Numbered from the stretch's first letter, positions 21,504 through 33,649 are shown. The stretch: 64,000 nt of DNA from Megamerina dolium (GCA_963854835.1 OY978525.1:57272855-57336854); one strand, 5' to 3'. The notes: generated by a model not told the origin, from the letters alone. Numbers and translations: made by a program.

Positions 21504-22386
21504 CCCATTTTAGTCTATTGGGTATTTAAATACCCAAGAAAACTCTGAAACTTAAAAAATTTTAGCACGAACTAGGAAATAGACATCGAGGTATTTTTTT
21601 CATAATAGTGAAGAGGAAAGATAAAACTAAAAATAAAAAATAAAACCATACAAATTTTCCTGGGGTTTCCTTAAGTTTTGTACCATTGAAAATTCTGTTT
21701 TTTTCTGAGTCGGAAAATGCTTAGGAAAGTGCTCCAAAATAAATGAAAAATGGGGAAAAATGGAAAACGCGCACTCTTTCTAGGTGGCCTAAGGTATCCT
21801 TTTTAGAATAGAGACAATCAAGCAAAAATGCGCTAACAAACCTGGTCGTCACACGAGATATTTTGAAATTGGGTATTTAAATACCCGACAGTCCATGGTG
21901 TGTAGTCAAAATGCAATTTTTTGTTGTATGACAAATATAAATTGAAGTAAATAAAAAGCGCATAGAAATTTGAATTTTTCTTATTTTATTAAAAATTGGC
22001 AACGTTTATAAAAAAAATTTTCATTGAGCCATTGCTTTTTTTTGTTGGTCTGGTGCAACACCTATATGGTAGTCCGAAAAGCAAGGAGCTGGATGCAAGC
22101 ATCCATATTCAGTTTTACCGCCGCACTGCGAACAACGATGACGAGTGTTGAGCTCGTGATCGATCATAACGCGTTGTTAGTTCGGCCCCGGAAGTCGATT
22201 TTCTTCCTGGATGATGAGAAGTGCGCTTTACCATAATGGATTCACAAACCGCCACTCGAAATTCTACTTGAGACACCAAGGGGTTATTTTCATATTTGCG
22301 ACAAAAGCAGTGTAGCTTCCACGCATTTACCATGACCGCGTCTAACGCATTTGTTATCAACGGCCAATACCACTTCTTGCCTCGAA
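21504..22386 (-). mobile_element. piggyBac-like element 3' end, truncated duplicate
   Basis: The duplicated unit carries the transposon terminus (TTAA at 21500-21503, then CCCATTTTAGTCTATTGG), two GGGTATTTAAATACCC palindromes and the last part of the transposase coding region. It ends abruptly at 22386 where copy 2 begins. Confidence 0.85.
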
Positions 22387-22408
22387 TGTTGTCCATTAAC
22401 CTCTCTCT

Positions 22409-22799
22409 CTCTCTTAGCATCACAGTCCAGGGTGGACCGTAGCTTCACCAACAACTGTTCAGTTTGTTTTCTCCCTCGGCTTCTTTCTCCAATTTCGAAC
22501 ATTCATCGTATTCAGGTCTGCTTCTACATTGTTAAGACATCTCTTTCTGGCGTTCGTATGCCCTATCCATCTAATTCGCTCTGCTTTTATTAAACGTATG
22601 AATTTGCGCCACCAATAAGGTTTTAAATTTCATGGTTATAAATACGATACGATAAGTGCCATCTTTTATATTAACAGGACCATAAATTTTTCGCATGATG
22701 CTCCTTTCAAATCGAAGCAACTGACCTATATCGTTTGTTTTCATTGTCCATATTTCCGCTCAATAGGTAAGAACCTTTACCCTTGTCCATGATCCTGCC
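22409..22799 (-). pseudogene. LINE ORF2 C-terminal tail (copy 2)
   Basis: Second copy of the tail described for 19720-20110, carried by the 2689-bp duplication. Confidence 0.55.
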
Positions 22800-23108
22800 T
22801 TTATAAAAAAGCCAGACTGCGAGCTGATCGTGGACCACATTAAGAACTGGAGCGTCTCCATTCAATATTTTCTAATCAGAGATACATTCAATTAGCCTTA
22901 GATTACAAGTCACCCATCACAAATGTCTTCAGAAGCCATAAGAAGGCCACCCTTGAGGGAGCTAATTAGCTCACATTTAACAGAAACATCAACCTACTTA
23001 ACCGATATCAGTCTACTAGACCCTTAATAAAGCATTTAATATGGTTTTAACCATGAAATGGAAACCGGTGTACTTTCTATTCACCATTTTTCATCAGAAT
23101 ATACAAGT

Positions 23109-23954
23109 AGAATCTTAGGAAATGTCAGAGGGAATCTTGGAAAATTTTTTGTAGGGATATAGAAGATGTCTCTGAGGCAGATCGACTTACTGCACCACAC
23201 ACTACAAGCGTTTTGGAGAAACCAGATAAAACTTGGACCATGAGCAATATGGAAACGTTACAATTATTAGTAAGTACATACTTTTCTATATGATAGGAGA
23301 CAAGTTGGAGTTGTCTTCATACCGAAGGCAAGAAAAAGCTTCCACGCAATCCCAAAGGACTTCAGACCCATAGGCCTTTCCTTCTTACTATTGAAAACAC
23401 TCGAGGAACTTATTGACATATATCTAAGACTCAACAACCGAAGAATAGCTGTTTCATTCACAGCACGCCTATACTAGGGACAATCTGTTCAGACAGCGCT
23501 TGACTCATCGACATCGACATAGAGAAATCCCTTCACCACTAAAAGTATACACTCGCAGCCTTCCTGGATATCCAATGCGCCTTTAACAACTCTGTTTCCG
23601 GGACAATCATGGATTTTTTGCTTGATTTATTAGGTATACAAATGGCGGGCCTTAAGGCTAAATACCCTATACCAATCGGCGCCTCTGGGCATGCTACATA
23701 TCAAACCAGAATATTCATTTGTTAAAAAGTTCAAAAGTTCTTTCTGTAACAGAATAATCTGGGAGGAAAAAGAGTTTTCGTCAAATTACACCAATTTACA
23801 GGCTCCAAGTTAGATAAAAAGGTAGGCTCTCTGATTACTATAGTATGTTTCAAGCAGAACTGAAAGCCGTTAACATTGCATAATCTTGGATCAAGCAGTA
23901 CAATATCTCTTGCAAAGACGAGAAGACAGAGCAGTACAACATGTACTGCTTCTG
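23109..23954 (+). pseudogene. LOA-type LINE RT and RNase H fragment (copy 2)
   Basis: Second copy of 20420-21265 within the tandem duplication, nearly identical. Confidence 0.65.
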
Positions 23955-24803
23955 CCGTTGATGACCCGGACACAGCGCGCACTCGGACCCCTTCATATAA
24001 ACTGATGCTCAAAATTCTAAAGCCTGGTCCAAAAACAAAAATAAAATCACCTCTATAATCACAATAATTTGCGCATGGATAAATTGCAATATTATATCGT
24101 TATCATTATTATTGGCAGAGTTATATACGGTAAAATTGTTTCGTTTGTATATGGTAAAATTAAGTTTTTAATTTTCCTTAAACTCTGTTTAACCCATTTT
24201 AGTCTATTGGGTATTTAAATACCCAAGAAAACTCTGAAACTTAAAAAATTTTAGCACGAACTAGGAAATAGACATCGAGGTATTTTTTTCATAATAGTGA
24301 AGAGGAAAGATAAAACTAAAAATAAAAAATAAAACCATACAAATTTTCCTGGGGTTTCCTTAAGTTTTGTACCATTGAAAATTCTGTTTTTTTCTGAGTC
24401 TGAAAAAGCTTAGGAAAGTGCTCCAAAATAAATGAAAAATGGGGAAAAATGGAAAACGCGCACTCTTTCTAGGTGGCCTAAGGTATCCTTTTTAGAATAG
24501 AGACAATCAAGCAAAAATGCGCTAACAAACCTGGTCGTCACACGAGATATTTTGAAATTGGGTATTTAAATACCCGACAGTCCATGGTGTGTAGTCAAAA
24601 TGCAATTTTTTGTTGTATGACAAATATAAATTGAAGTAAATAAAAAGCGCATAGAAATTTGAATTTTTCTTATTTTATTAAAAATTGGCAACGTTTATAA
24701 AAAAAATTTTCATTGAGCCATTGCTTTTTTTTGTTGGTCTGGTGCAACACCTATATGGTAGTCCGAAAAGCAAGGAGCTGGATGCAAGCATCCATATTCA
24801 GTT

Positions 24804-26705
24804 TTACCGCCGCACTGCGAACAACGATGACGAGTGTTGAGCTCGTGATCGATCATAACGCGTTGTTAGTTCGGCCCCGGAAGTCGATTTTCTTCCTGGA
24901 TGATGAGAAGTGCGCTTTACCATAATGGATTCACAAACCGCCACTCGAAATTCTACTTGAGACACCAAGGGGTTATTTTCATATTTGCGACAAAAGCAGT
25001 GTAGCTTCCACGCATTTACCATGACCGCGTCTAACGCATTTGTTATCAACGGCCAATACCACTTCTTGCCTCGAATCCGAATTCGATAATTATTTATTGC
25101 ATTGTCAAAAAGGTCCACACCACCCATGAGATTATTATATTGGCTGACCAAATGAGGCTGATCAATTAGAACATTTTTTTGTTGCTTTCGATCATACCGC
25201 TTTGCATAAGATATTGGCGTATGGCTCATGAAATTCGATAGCAAAGTTACAACCTGAAAATATAGGAATAATGATTAACGCTGGGACAAAATGGAACGTT
25301 TCTGAGAATAACTTACTGCATTATCGTTCCAACGCACTGCAAGTATTGAATTGTTTCTATCAAAATAAAAGTCAGATGTCCCGCGAGGTTTCTTGCGCAT
25401 TTCTTTGATGCTTATCAATGGGGCATGATTGGTCCGATTATCACGTACAATTCCCAAAGCGAAGTATCCATCCTTTGATAAAGGCGTCATTAGCTTGTGA
25501 CTTGTGAAAAAGTTGTCAAACGTTACAGTGTGCTTAGAGCGGTCCTCTAAATGCGACAAAAGTGATACGACAGTTCGTTCTCCCAGTCCAAAGTCGGGAT
25601 CTTTTTGCTCTGATGCACCAGCGTACGGGATAAACTGGTATAAGTATCCTTCTGTCGAGGCTAAGCACCAATACTTGTATCCAAATCGAATTGGTTTACT
25701 TTTGATGAACATCTTACATGAATGTCGGCCATAGTAGGCTATCATTTGCTCATCAATCGAAAGATTGTGAGAAAATATGCCAAATTGAAGGAATTTTTTA
25801 TTTAATAAATTATTCAATGGTGCAACTTCTGCAAATTTGTTTTTCGGATCCAGCGCTGAGTTGTCGCAGACGTGAAAGTATTGTTTGATTTTTTTGAATC
25901 TGTCCCGCGAAATACATTCCTTTATTAGCGAGCAGCCTAGCGATTCTCGATTTGACCAGTAATAATTTGTTTGCGGCAAGGTGTGGTATCCTGTGATGTA
26001 CAATACGCCCAAAAATATTTTTATTTCGCTAATTGAAGTAGCGAATGATAGACAATTGTTTTCCGCAGCATATTGATTAGTAGAGGTGACCAACAATTGC
26101 AACACTTCCTCGTCAATAAACATTTCCCAAAGCTGCACAGGATCCATAGCACCAATGTTTTCATATAACGCTTTGTAAGAAGCAGATGTATCGTCAAACG
26201 TAATTTTATCGAATTCATAGTTTTTCTTTCGGGACCATTTTGGCTTACTTTCTTCATTAATTTGGGTTCGTTTTGTTGCTTTTTTCGATTTCGATAGCGA
26301 TTTGCGGCCACGACCTTTAGATGTTGAGGACATATCCGCATCATTTTCTTGGTCAATTTCGGCTTCGTTTTCCTCATCATCACCCTCCAATGGCATATTT
26401 TCGTTCCAATCATCGTAAATACATTCAATTTCAAACTGTCCGGCAATCTCACGGGGCAGTTCCCGCTCATCGCTCAACAATTGGACATCATCACCCAATT
26501 CCTCATTGTCACTTACAGCATCGACGGCATCGGGTGGCGTTATAATAACATTAATAAAGTCGGCATGTTGACCTACCTCTTCTCCATCACTATCTCCATC
26601 AGATAAATCATTGAGAAAAGCTTCCACTTCAGCAGCTGTTAAAATTTGTTGTCGACGAATCATTTTCAGTTCAAAATACCTCAAGCTAAAAACAGCACTA
26701 CTCAA
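24804..26705 (-). CDS. piggyBac-like transposase (two exons)
   Basis: Exon 1 runs from the ATG at 26705 to 25317 and exon 2 from 25253 to a stop at 24804, about 612 codons, close to the family size. A later in-frame ATG, 14 codons in, is an alternative start. The acidic N-terminus (EAEIDQENDADM) is typical. DDD catalytic blocks are visible: LSIDEQMIAYYGRHS, TVTFDNFFTSHKL, and across the intron NNLMGGVDLFDNAINNYRI. The C-terminal cysteine-rich domain is not in this frame. It reads one frame over (RHRCSQCGGKTEYGCLHPAPC, about 24750-24830), so a late frameshift replaces it with a short tail. Without that domain, end recognition would be weak. No stop interrupts the catalytic core. Activity is uncertain; a domesticated gene is also possible but is not supported, because the TIRs are present. 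Confidence 0.85.
25254..25316 (-). other. 63-bp intron in the piggyBac transposase
   Basis: On the minus strand, coding GAT AAT GCA is followed by GTAAGT, then ends TATATTTTCAG before GTT GTA ACT. Splicing joins ...RWNDNA to VVTLLSNF... in phase 0, which restores the family alignment. Without splicing, a stop follows within 14 codons. Length and signals fit a short dipteran intron. Confidence 0.85.
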
Positions 26706-26739
26706 TGACCACCACTACAATGAAAAGCTTTCTCATGTT

Positions 26740-26937
26740 TTCGTACGCATACTTTCTTTAGCTTATTTCGGGGAAACCCCTTTTTCTATATTTTGCAAAT
26801 AACTCTAGAACACATAACGGGAACGAAATGCCGCGCATTTCGTATGCATGCTTTTTCTAACTTATTTCGGGGAAACCCCTTTTTCTATATTTTGCAAATA
26901 TTGCTCGCGCACATAACGCGAACGAAATACCGCGGAT
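26740..26937. repeat. 99-bp direct repeats, two copies, in the piggyBac 5' region
   Basis: Copies at 26740-26838 and 26839-26937 share TTATTTCGGGGAAACCCC and TTCTATATTTTGCAAATA, followed by CACATAACG.GAACGAAAT. They lie between the transposase start and the right terminus, so they may act as promoter or transposase-binding repeats. Confidence 0.8.
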
Positions 26938-27140
26938 TATTTTTTGGCAAAAAAGTTAAAGCGAATACAGGTCACACCATGGCCTGTCGGGTATTTAAAT
27001 ACCCATACCATATCTCAGGTGTGGGTGCAGATAAAAAAAAAATTATTTTTTCTTTCAACTTCTATGGTTCACCAGGCACGCCAATAAAAATTTCATCAAA
27101 ATCGTATGAGCCGATCTATGGTCAGTCTTTAATGGGTTAA

Positions 27141-28716
27141 GTTTAGATTAAAGGTCTGCAGCGAACTTTCCATTGTACTTGTACTAACAGACATAACAAG
27201 TAAGAACCTAATATTATTGGTACAAATACAGCAATGAGTAGAGCTAATATTATGTTTATATGTTTTAGATTGAGTAGATAGTGTACGATCATTGTAGTGT
27301 ATTTTCTTTTTCTCTTTATCTGTTTCACTGAGGCAAGTAACTGTTTTATCTGTGGTTTAAATGGATATGTCGATTTAATATGGATATATCCAAATCGTTC
27401 TGTTTGTGGCCATCTCCGTATTAGTTACTTATTAGTTATATACTTGTGGCACATTCGAAAGCAAAGTAAAGTGATTTCATTATATTCATAATCTTTCAAA
27501 GCAAATAAAGAAAAAAATCTCTGATGTAAGTAAACTTAAAAATTTTAAATGAGCATATAATTATACAATAATGTTTGTGATAAAGATAATTTTACTTTGG
27601 AAATATAAAAGGAAAATGCAAGTTCTTGTATCAACATTGAAACCAATGAGGAAGTAAATCGAAAAATAAATAATGGCAAGTATAAAATATAGAACAAAAG
27701 AGGACGATATGAGGTTTGGGAGTTTTTTGGACTATTAACAAATAATAAAGGTGAAGGTATACTACCTCATTTAGAGGGATGCAAAACATGCAAGAATGCA
27801 TATAAATATTCAAAAAATGTAACTTTGCAAAGGAACGGAAATGGATGCAATTGGCTATGAATGCTCATAAAAGTTTTTCTTCTAAAGTGGATCATAATGA
27901 TGCGCGAGTTTTTTTCTAGACATTCTGCCTAAAAACCTGAAGACCTTATAACTCCTTATTTGACCTCCCACATCATTCCCTCTCAGATCGACATGTAGTC
28001 GGTAGTAATAAGTACTACCAATCTACATATATACCAACCAACAGATGTCAACTTGTATGTGATTTATGTTTTTTATAATATAATATTTTTTTAATTCTTG
28101 TTTTTTATTATATGCATCAATTTTTAATTTCATTAAGATATTTAGGAAAAGACCATTGTTATGCTTATTTTTTTTTATGAAATATACGATATGTATGAAA
28201 AACGTAAACACATTGTACTTATATAAAGTGTTTCTCTTGTTGTTTCTTATTTCACTATTTATTATTTATGCTTGCAACGTCACATACTCAAGATATCCCA
28301 AGTAAAGATAAAAATATTACCGATATATCTCTTTAATGAATATGTACTTTTAATGCTTGCTAATTTCATTCTCTCATATCTATTTTATCGTTATATAAGG
28401 TAAAAATATTCCTTGCACACTCAATAATTATAGAGAAAAACAGATATAAGTAGATATAGCAAAAATAACAGCACACAACTAGTATGGTTGGACGGTCCTT
28501 TGCAGAGGTTGTTTGAAGTTTGAAGTTTAAGTATGAAGTTTGAGTCACTACCAAAATTTTAGGCGTGACTTTATTAAGATATTTTTTTTGCGGTATTTAG
28601 AAAAGGGTTTAAGTATTTAATTCATAATTTTCTTTTATTCCGTTTTTTTTTAATGTTAAAATACGAAGTTGTGTGATTTTTTATATAAAAATTTTTAAGT
28701 ACTTTTTTTTCGGATA
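27141..28716. other. AT-rich stretch, no recognisable gene
   Basis: Only short, composition-driven frames on either strand. No LINE, LTR or transposase motif seen. Confidence 0.5.
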
Positions 28717-28800
28717 GGCAAACGGCTTTTGGTTCTGTAAATGGGGTGTTATAATATAATCCCTGGTTAATAAATATCCGAAAAGTGAAAGCCGTTTGCC
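28717..28800. repeat. short inverted repeat (hairpin), 13-14 bp stems
   Basis: GGCAAACGGCTTTT at 28717-28730 and AAAGCCGTTTGCC at 28788-28800, with a loop of about 57 bp. A further CGGATA/TATCCG pair lies nearby. This could be a MITE end pair or a stem-loop; no target duplication is clear. Confidence 0.5.
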
Positions 28801-28950
28801 GTTTAGCAAAAAAATTTATTTAACAGAACAACACAGTAATATAAATATGAAATTAATACAAAAAGTTCATCCATTATCTTCGGACCTATTTGCGTTGATG
28901 GTGAGTATCGAATAAGGTACAACGATGAGCTGTATGAGCTATACACTGAC

Positions 28951-29185
28951 ATTGACATAGTCAGGCGGTTGCGCTGGCTAAGTCATGTCGAGCGAATAGA
29001 AGAAGACGCTCAAGCGAAGAGGGTGTTTAATTCGTTGGATAACATGGCGGCGCGTGGAATATTCAATTGGCACCAGCAAGCGAAGAACAGAGAAAACTGG
29101 CGCCACATTATATGTTCGGCCTATATCGATCATCAGTTGTTATGGCCACATAAGAAGAAGAAGAATTATCGGAGTAGGTAATAGC
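28951..29185 (+). pseudogene. LINE ORF2 C-terminal tail
   Basis: The open frame reads VRRLRWLSHVERIEEDAQAK, then a basic stretch and NRENWRHI. This matches the post-RT tail (RLRWLGHVERM...RNWR) of the LINE group seen at 18590-18730. No RT precedes it. Confidence 0.55.
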
Positions 29186-30219
29186 CATTTAAGTAAAGTA
29201 GTGCAAGAGTGCAAAAAAAAAAACCTTCAAGTTATTTAGAGACAAATTTTTCAAGAAAACGAGTAGAATCGAAAATATGGAGGATATTTTTAATAGACTC
29301 TTAATTTCTTCAGATCCCATAATTACTTGCTCGCACTATTTGCCTGTTGTTCAAAATTCTAAAATATTGTAGGGACAATTGATTCGGAAAGAGTTATAGG
29401 AACAGGCCCATAAATTGATTAATGAAGTTAAAATTGCTGGGTAGTAAACCAAAATAATATACATTTTACTTTATCTACTACTGTTTGTATTAATTTATTT
29501 CTTTATTATGTATATATGTCATTACCTTCATTGTACATCTTACACAAATACGTCTTAATTTAAATTTATATTTTAACATTCGGTTGTCCTCCACTTTTAC
29601 CTAAGGATGTAATGGGTTAATATTAATGAAATGTGGTAAATTATTTAAATTGTGTCGCACAGTGTAATTTCCAGGAAAAAATCCTTAATCATTTTAAAAA
29701 CATTTGAGTAAAAAAACGGTTTTTGAATTTTTAGCATCGATTTATATAAAACGGCCCAGAGTGCAGTGTGCGAAGGATAACTGTAAAGCAGATAAGTTCC
29801 TGATAGAGGCAGTGCCAGGCAAGGAAAGTAGATTATTAGGAATCCCAATTTCCACATGTAAACTCAAATAGAAGAAATCGCTTTCTCTGCGTTCCAAAGA
29901 AAATGGACAGGATTTACCACATATAGGACGGCTAAATTGCTGTGGCCCCAAATCAGTAAGTATAGGAAGGAAGACACATCAATCGTTGTAGGAGTGGCAC
30001 TGCCTCATAAGACTTCACGCTAGTAAGATGGGGTCGCGCCACCTCTTTTCTGTAGAAGTCATGCGTGTAAAGTAAATTACACATAATCAATGGATTCCTC
30101 CTACCAAAAATTCTGGATAACCGATTACAGCAATTTATTGAAGCCTAATTAACGATTTGTAGTTGAAGTTAACCATTTTTCAAGTGCATTTTTCACCATC
30201 AAAACTTATAAACTTCAAA
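29186..30219. other. mostly unassigned; possible LINE tail near 29880-29995
   Basis: AT-rich. About 29900-29960 reads TYRTAKLLWPQISKYRK on the plus strand, like the RNase H-downstream region of LOA/R1-type LINEs. No other support is seen. Confidence 0.3.
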
Positions 30220-31640
30220 ATAAGCTGTACTAAAAACCAGACAATTTTGGAAAAAACCCCTATAGTGGTTTGTTGTATACGAAACAAGCTTTCCAACAAG
30301 CCTATGATCATCCAATACCAATAACAAAAGTTCCATTTTATCTTATACTGTTATCTATGTTATACATTGGATTTCAAATTTGTCTTTATCTTTATGGCAG
30401 ATAATTTATCGTGAGCACAGACTACATCCTGTGACTGTTTTCACATAAGAATCCGTCATCAAAGATGACAAGAATCCATCTAGATTTATCGGTTTACAAC
30501 TTTGAAATTGTATATAAACAAGGAAAGAACAATACAACTATCAGATAGCAAAGGAACTGAAAACAAGGAATCAATAGTACTAACAAAAAGGAGAGGAACA
30601 AGAAATACCAATAATGCGAGCAATGATACTAAGGGATCCCTGGAAAAAAAGCAGAAACAACACCAAAAAGAATTAATTTAATCCATGTTAAGAAGCTAGC
30701 CATTAGTGATGATTCTATTTTTAAATCGATCTATATGAATGCAGTCAAAACTATATATCTAACCGGTTGCAAGAAAATAAAGCCTCGTCACTAAAAAATA
30801 TGTTTTATAGCCTAAGCCTCATTATTAAGATATTCGCGAAAAACGTGATTTTTTGCACTTTTTTTAGTTAATGGAAAAGATCTCGAAAAACGATTTACCC
30901 ATATAATATGAATTGAACACCATTCAACAGCCATGGTCTTCTTCGTTTTGAAGGACAGCAAGATTTTTAAATTAGATACAATTTAAATTGATACGGTAGC
31001 ATTGAGAATCTTAAATAAAATAAATAAAAAATAAATATGTGGCACTTAAAGCCCCAAAGGGCTCATTGGCCGAGCTTCTCTTCCATACCTGTTGTGCGTC
31101 TTAAATTTGGACAGTATTAGAAGGGACCTACTTATTTTAACCGGTTCCGAACGGCAGAACACTTGTGACATCACTTTTTCTGAGCTTTGTCACAGAGTTC
31201 TTTTAGAAGCTTTTTCATGGCAAGTTGTTACTGTCGGAAGAATTGCCAATTGCTTGCCGACAGGTGGGTACCATTCGAAAGAAAAATCTTATCGATTTTA
31301 AATTTTTTATGCATTAGCCGGGGATTGAACCACGACCTACAGATCAGAAGGCGAACACACTAACCACTGAGCTACGTCACCCACCTGTCTAAAATGGATA
31401 TAGTAAATACATACTAAAGATCCAATGTGATCTTATAAAATTCATTGTTTTTCAACCCATTGAGAGCACAGAAACAAAAATAGTTGCATCAACCGTTGTC
31501 AAACAATTCATACCTAAGTACGGTTGTTTTAAAATATTAAAATCAGACAGAGGTACATGTCAATTGCTAGGCACGCGTCAGATATTTTCGATACCCTATC
31601 ACCATGAAACTATAGGAGCACTTGGTAGAACTGGTCCGGC
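30220..31640 (+). pseudogene. Ty3/gypsy pol remnant (RNase H tail and integrase core), split by a SINE
   Basis: LDLSVYNFEIVYKQGKNNTT (about 30478-30540) is the end of a gypsy RNase H. After the SINE, plus-strand 31395-31635 reads CDLIKFIVFQPIESTETKIV, then FIPKYGCFKILKSDRGT with an integrase-core aspartate, and YHHETIGALGRT, the gypsy YHPE...ERTH block. Stops, and a deletion between the second and third blocks, make it dead. The part right of 31395 is mirrored at about 41600-41840 in the other palindrome arm. Confidence 0.7.
31013..31382 (-). repeat. SINE copy 2, full length, tRNA-derived head
   Basis: About 370 bp on the minus strand. The head GGGTGACGTAGCTCAGTGG contains a box A-like motif. 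Box B-like GGTTCAATCCC follows. The body is shared with the other copies, and the 3' tail is AT-rich (repeats of ATAAAT/AATAAA) at 31013-31040. It interrupts a gypsy integrase. The outer boundary of the big palindrome falls inside it at 31124. Confidence 0.85.
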
Positions 31641-31915
31641 TCGAAGGCCCAGAGTAAAAGGTTTTAATTCAGATTTAATAAATTTTATTTATTTTAACTC
31701 TTAAATTTCTCGAATTATATTAATTTAAAAACTTTAAGAACTTCATGATAGAAAATTTTGGAAAAATGCAGCCATATAACACCATTCATCGCCGAAGATT
31801 GAAGTAATTAAAAAAACTACATAAAGTCAGCACATCAGTGCCGGGGCTGATCGCAACGCCATCTGACGGCAAAAAAAGCGATGCGCTACAAAACAGAGCA
31901 CAGACTGGCCCAAAC

Positions 31916-33349
31916 ATCCCGGCCTCCTTGCACGAGTGCTACATTAAGCCCCTCCAATGTCTATACTGCCGTCTCCAGTAAATTGCTGCTTTGCCGATCT
32001 CTTAGTCGTAATCCGGCGCCTATTTCTCGTATTGTTCGGCTACTGGACTTGATGTCGCGTCGCTTTTTTGGATTGTCAGCCTTTTTTAGCTCCCGTTTTG
32101 GAGGCTTCTGTGGTTGCTGCTGAAGTTGAGAAGCAGCACTGGGCTTGGGTTTAGGAGTTCCTTCAATAGGTGTTTCCATTTGCACCTTTTGTACAGATCT
32201 CTCTCTGAATCGACGACTGATCGACGACTGAATTGGTGATGTAACACCTGCAGCTTTTCCCAACGGTTAACCAGAGAGAGATGAGAGGTGTATCACGAAG
32301 GAAGTTCCCTGGAGTAAAACCATTGAGTTCTGAAGAATCTTGAGACAAGGGAGATAGCCGTTCACCATTTGTGGGAAGTCGCATTGCGACTTCTCACTTA
32401 ATTGTCATAAACTGAATATTTATTTAATGTGTATTCTTCAATATACAATCCATGATATAGTACAGTTTATTTAAGACGTGTTCTTGAATATGTAATCTGC
32501 CGCTCGTACGTCTGCTTCCTTTGAATGCCAAACCAAACTAAATTCTTGAATTTAATTATGTAAACGATTAAGCACGCCTTCATTCTTAACAAGCAAGGTA
32601 GCAAATTCTTAGATAATAAATTTATAGTTACTGGCTATCTGTTTGAAATGAGTTTTAAAACTCTTGACAGCAGATTTCCATAAACCACCCACATGTGGAG
32701 CACTTGCAGTCAATTCCTTCAGTACCATACTTGGAGATATCGAAAAAAAAACTTCTTTGAGGAATTTGGAGAATTCTTTGCTCAGAGATCGTTGAGCACC
32801 AACAGATGCTTTACCATTATCTGTCATGATTTTGCTTGGCAAACCACGTCGTCCAGTGAATCGGACAAATGCCGCTTGGAACGCATCTGTTGTTAAATCA
32901 GAGTTTAATTCCAAGTGTATTGCTTTCGTGGAGAAGCATACAAATACGGCAACGTACCCTTTTACAGAGGTGGAAGTATGAAATGGTCCAGCAAAATCAA
33001 TTCGAGTTGTGACTAATGGTAATGAGAAGTTGCAGCGTTCGGGAGGAAAAGCTGCCATGAATTGAGATCGCATTTTCTGTTTGTATAGTACAAACTTTGC
33101 ATTGGAAAATGCATTTTTAAATTTGTGATTTTAGACGATGAACTTAGTATTCCTTTCTAACCGCACGAAACATCAAGCTCTGCTCAGGAGTAAAGTGTGA
33201 ATATATTCGATATAAAGTGTACAATATCGAGAGCTATCTGGAAAGATGATAGAATGACGCTGGTTGTAGCTTAGCGCAGCAAGAGCGAGATGACCATTCA
33301 CTCTCATACTTCTACTCTCATTCACTTATCTAGCATGGGATTTAACAGT
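31916..33349 (-). pseudogene. BEL integrase remnant (left arm)
   Basis: Mirror of 39885-41317. The open frame 32609-33073 is longer than its right-arm partner. The 9-A run here keeps the frame across a point where the right arm has 8 T and shifts. It therefore reads on through APHVGGLWKSAVKSFKTHFK to 32609. Confidence 0.75.
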
Positions 33350-33636
33350 GGGCGCCGTGGCTCAGTGGTTAGGGTGTTGGCCTTCTGATCTGTAGGTTGT
33401 GGGTTCATTCTCGGCATAACAAATTTCATATCGAAAAGATTTTTCTTTCGAACGGCAGTAACAATTTGTCATGAAAAAGTGATGTCGCAAGAATTCTGCT
33501 ATTCGGAACCGGCTAAAATAAGTAGGTTCCTTCAAATACTGTCCAAAAATTTAACACGCACAACAGTATTGGACAAGCTCGGTCAACGAGTTCTTCGGGG
33601 TTTTAAGAGCCACATATTTATTTTATTTATTTTTAT
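33350..33636 (+). repeat. SINE copy 3, variant subfamily (left arm)
   Basis: Head GGGCGCCGTGGCTCAGTGG with box A-like motif, box B-like GGGTTCATTCTC, a shorter body than copy 2 (the CTGTCGGCAAGC block is missing), and a tail of TTTATTTTATTTATTTTT. Near-duplicate flanks ATGGGATTTAAC (about 33336) and ATGGGATTAAAC (about 33634) look like a 12-bp target duplication with one mismatch. Confidence 0.85.
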
Positions 33637-33649
33637 GGGATTAAACCCT

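Larger units (their letters stand above)
19698..22386. repeat. tandem direct duplication, copy 1 (2689 bp)
   Basis: Begins TGTTGTCCATTAACC and is repeated without spacer at 22387. Only scattered substitutions separate the copies, for example C at 21147 against T at 23836. It contains a LINE C-terminal tail (minus), a LOA-type RT fragment (plus) and the 3' end of the piggyBac-like element. The last is truncated at 22386 inside the transposase coding part, which marks the duplication join. Confidence 0.95.
22387..25075. repeat. tandem direct duplication, copy 2 (2689 bp)
   Basis: Same content as 19698-22386. At 25075 the sequence continues smoothly into the rest of the piggyBac transposase, so the right end of this copy is the original arrangement. 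The head-to-tail join at 22386/22387 was created by the duplication. Confidence 0.95.
24193..27136 (-). mobile_element. piggyBac-like transposon with TTAA target sites
   Basis: 2944 bp between TTAA at 24189-24192 and TTAA at 27137-27140. The termini begin CCCATTTTAGTCT (left) and, read inward from the right, CCCATTAAAGACT, a short imperfect TIR with the CCC start typical of piggyBac. Subterminal GGGTATTTAAATACCC palindromes lie at about 24208, 24560 and 26989. The outer two thirds of the pair at 24560/26989 extend to a longer inverted match (TACCCGACAG...CCATGGTGTG). The only gene is the transposase. Confidence 0.8.

Noticed and set aside
24191..26998. Alternative piggyBac limits at the GGGTATTTAAATACCC palindromes (24570-26994)
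   Set aside because: TTAA and an inverted match are present there too. However, the outer CCC-starting ends at 24193 and 27136 with their own TTAA fit piggyBac termini better and contain the inner ones. Not fully excluded.
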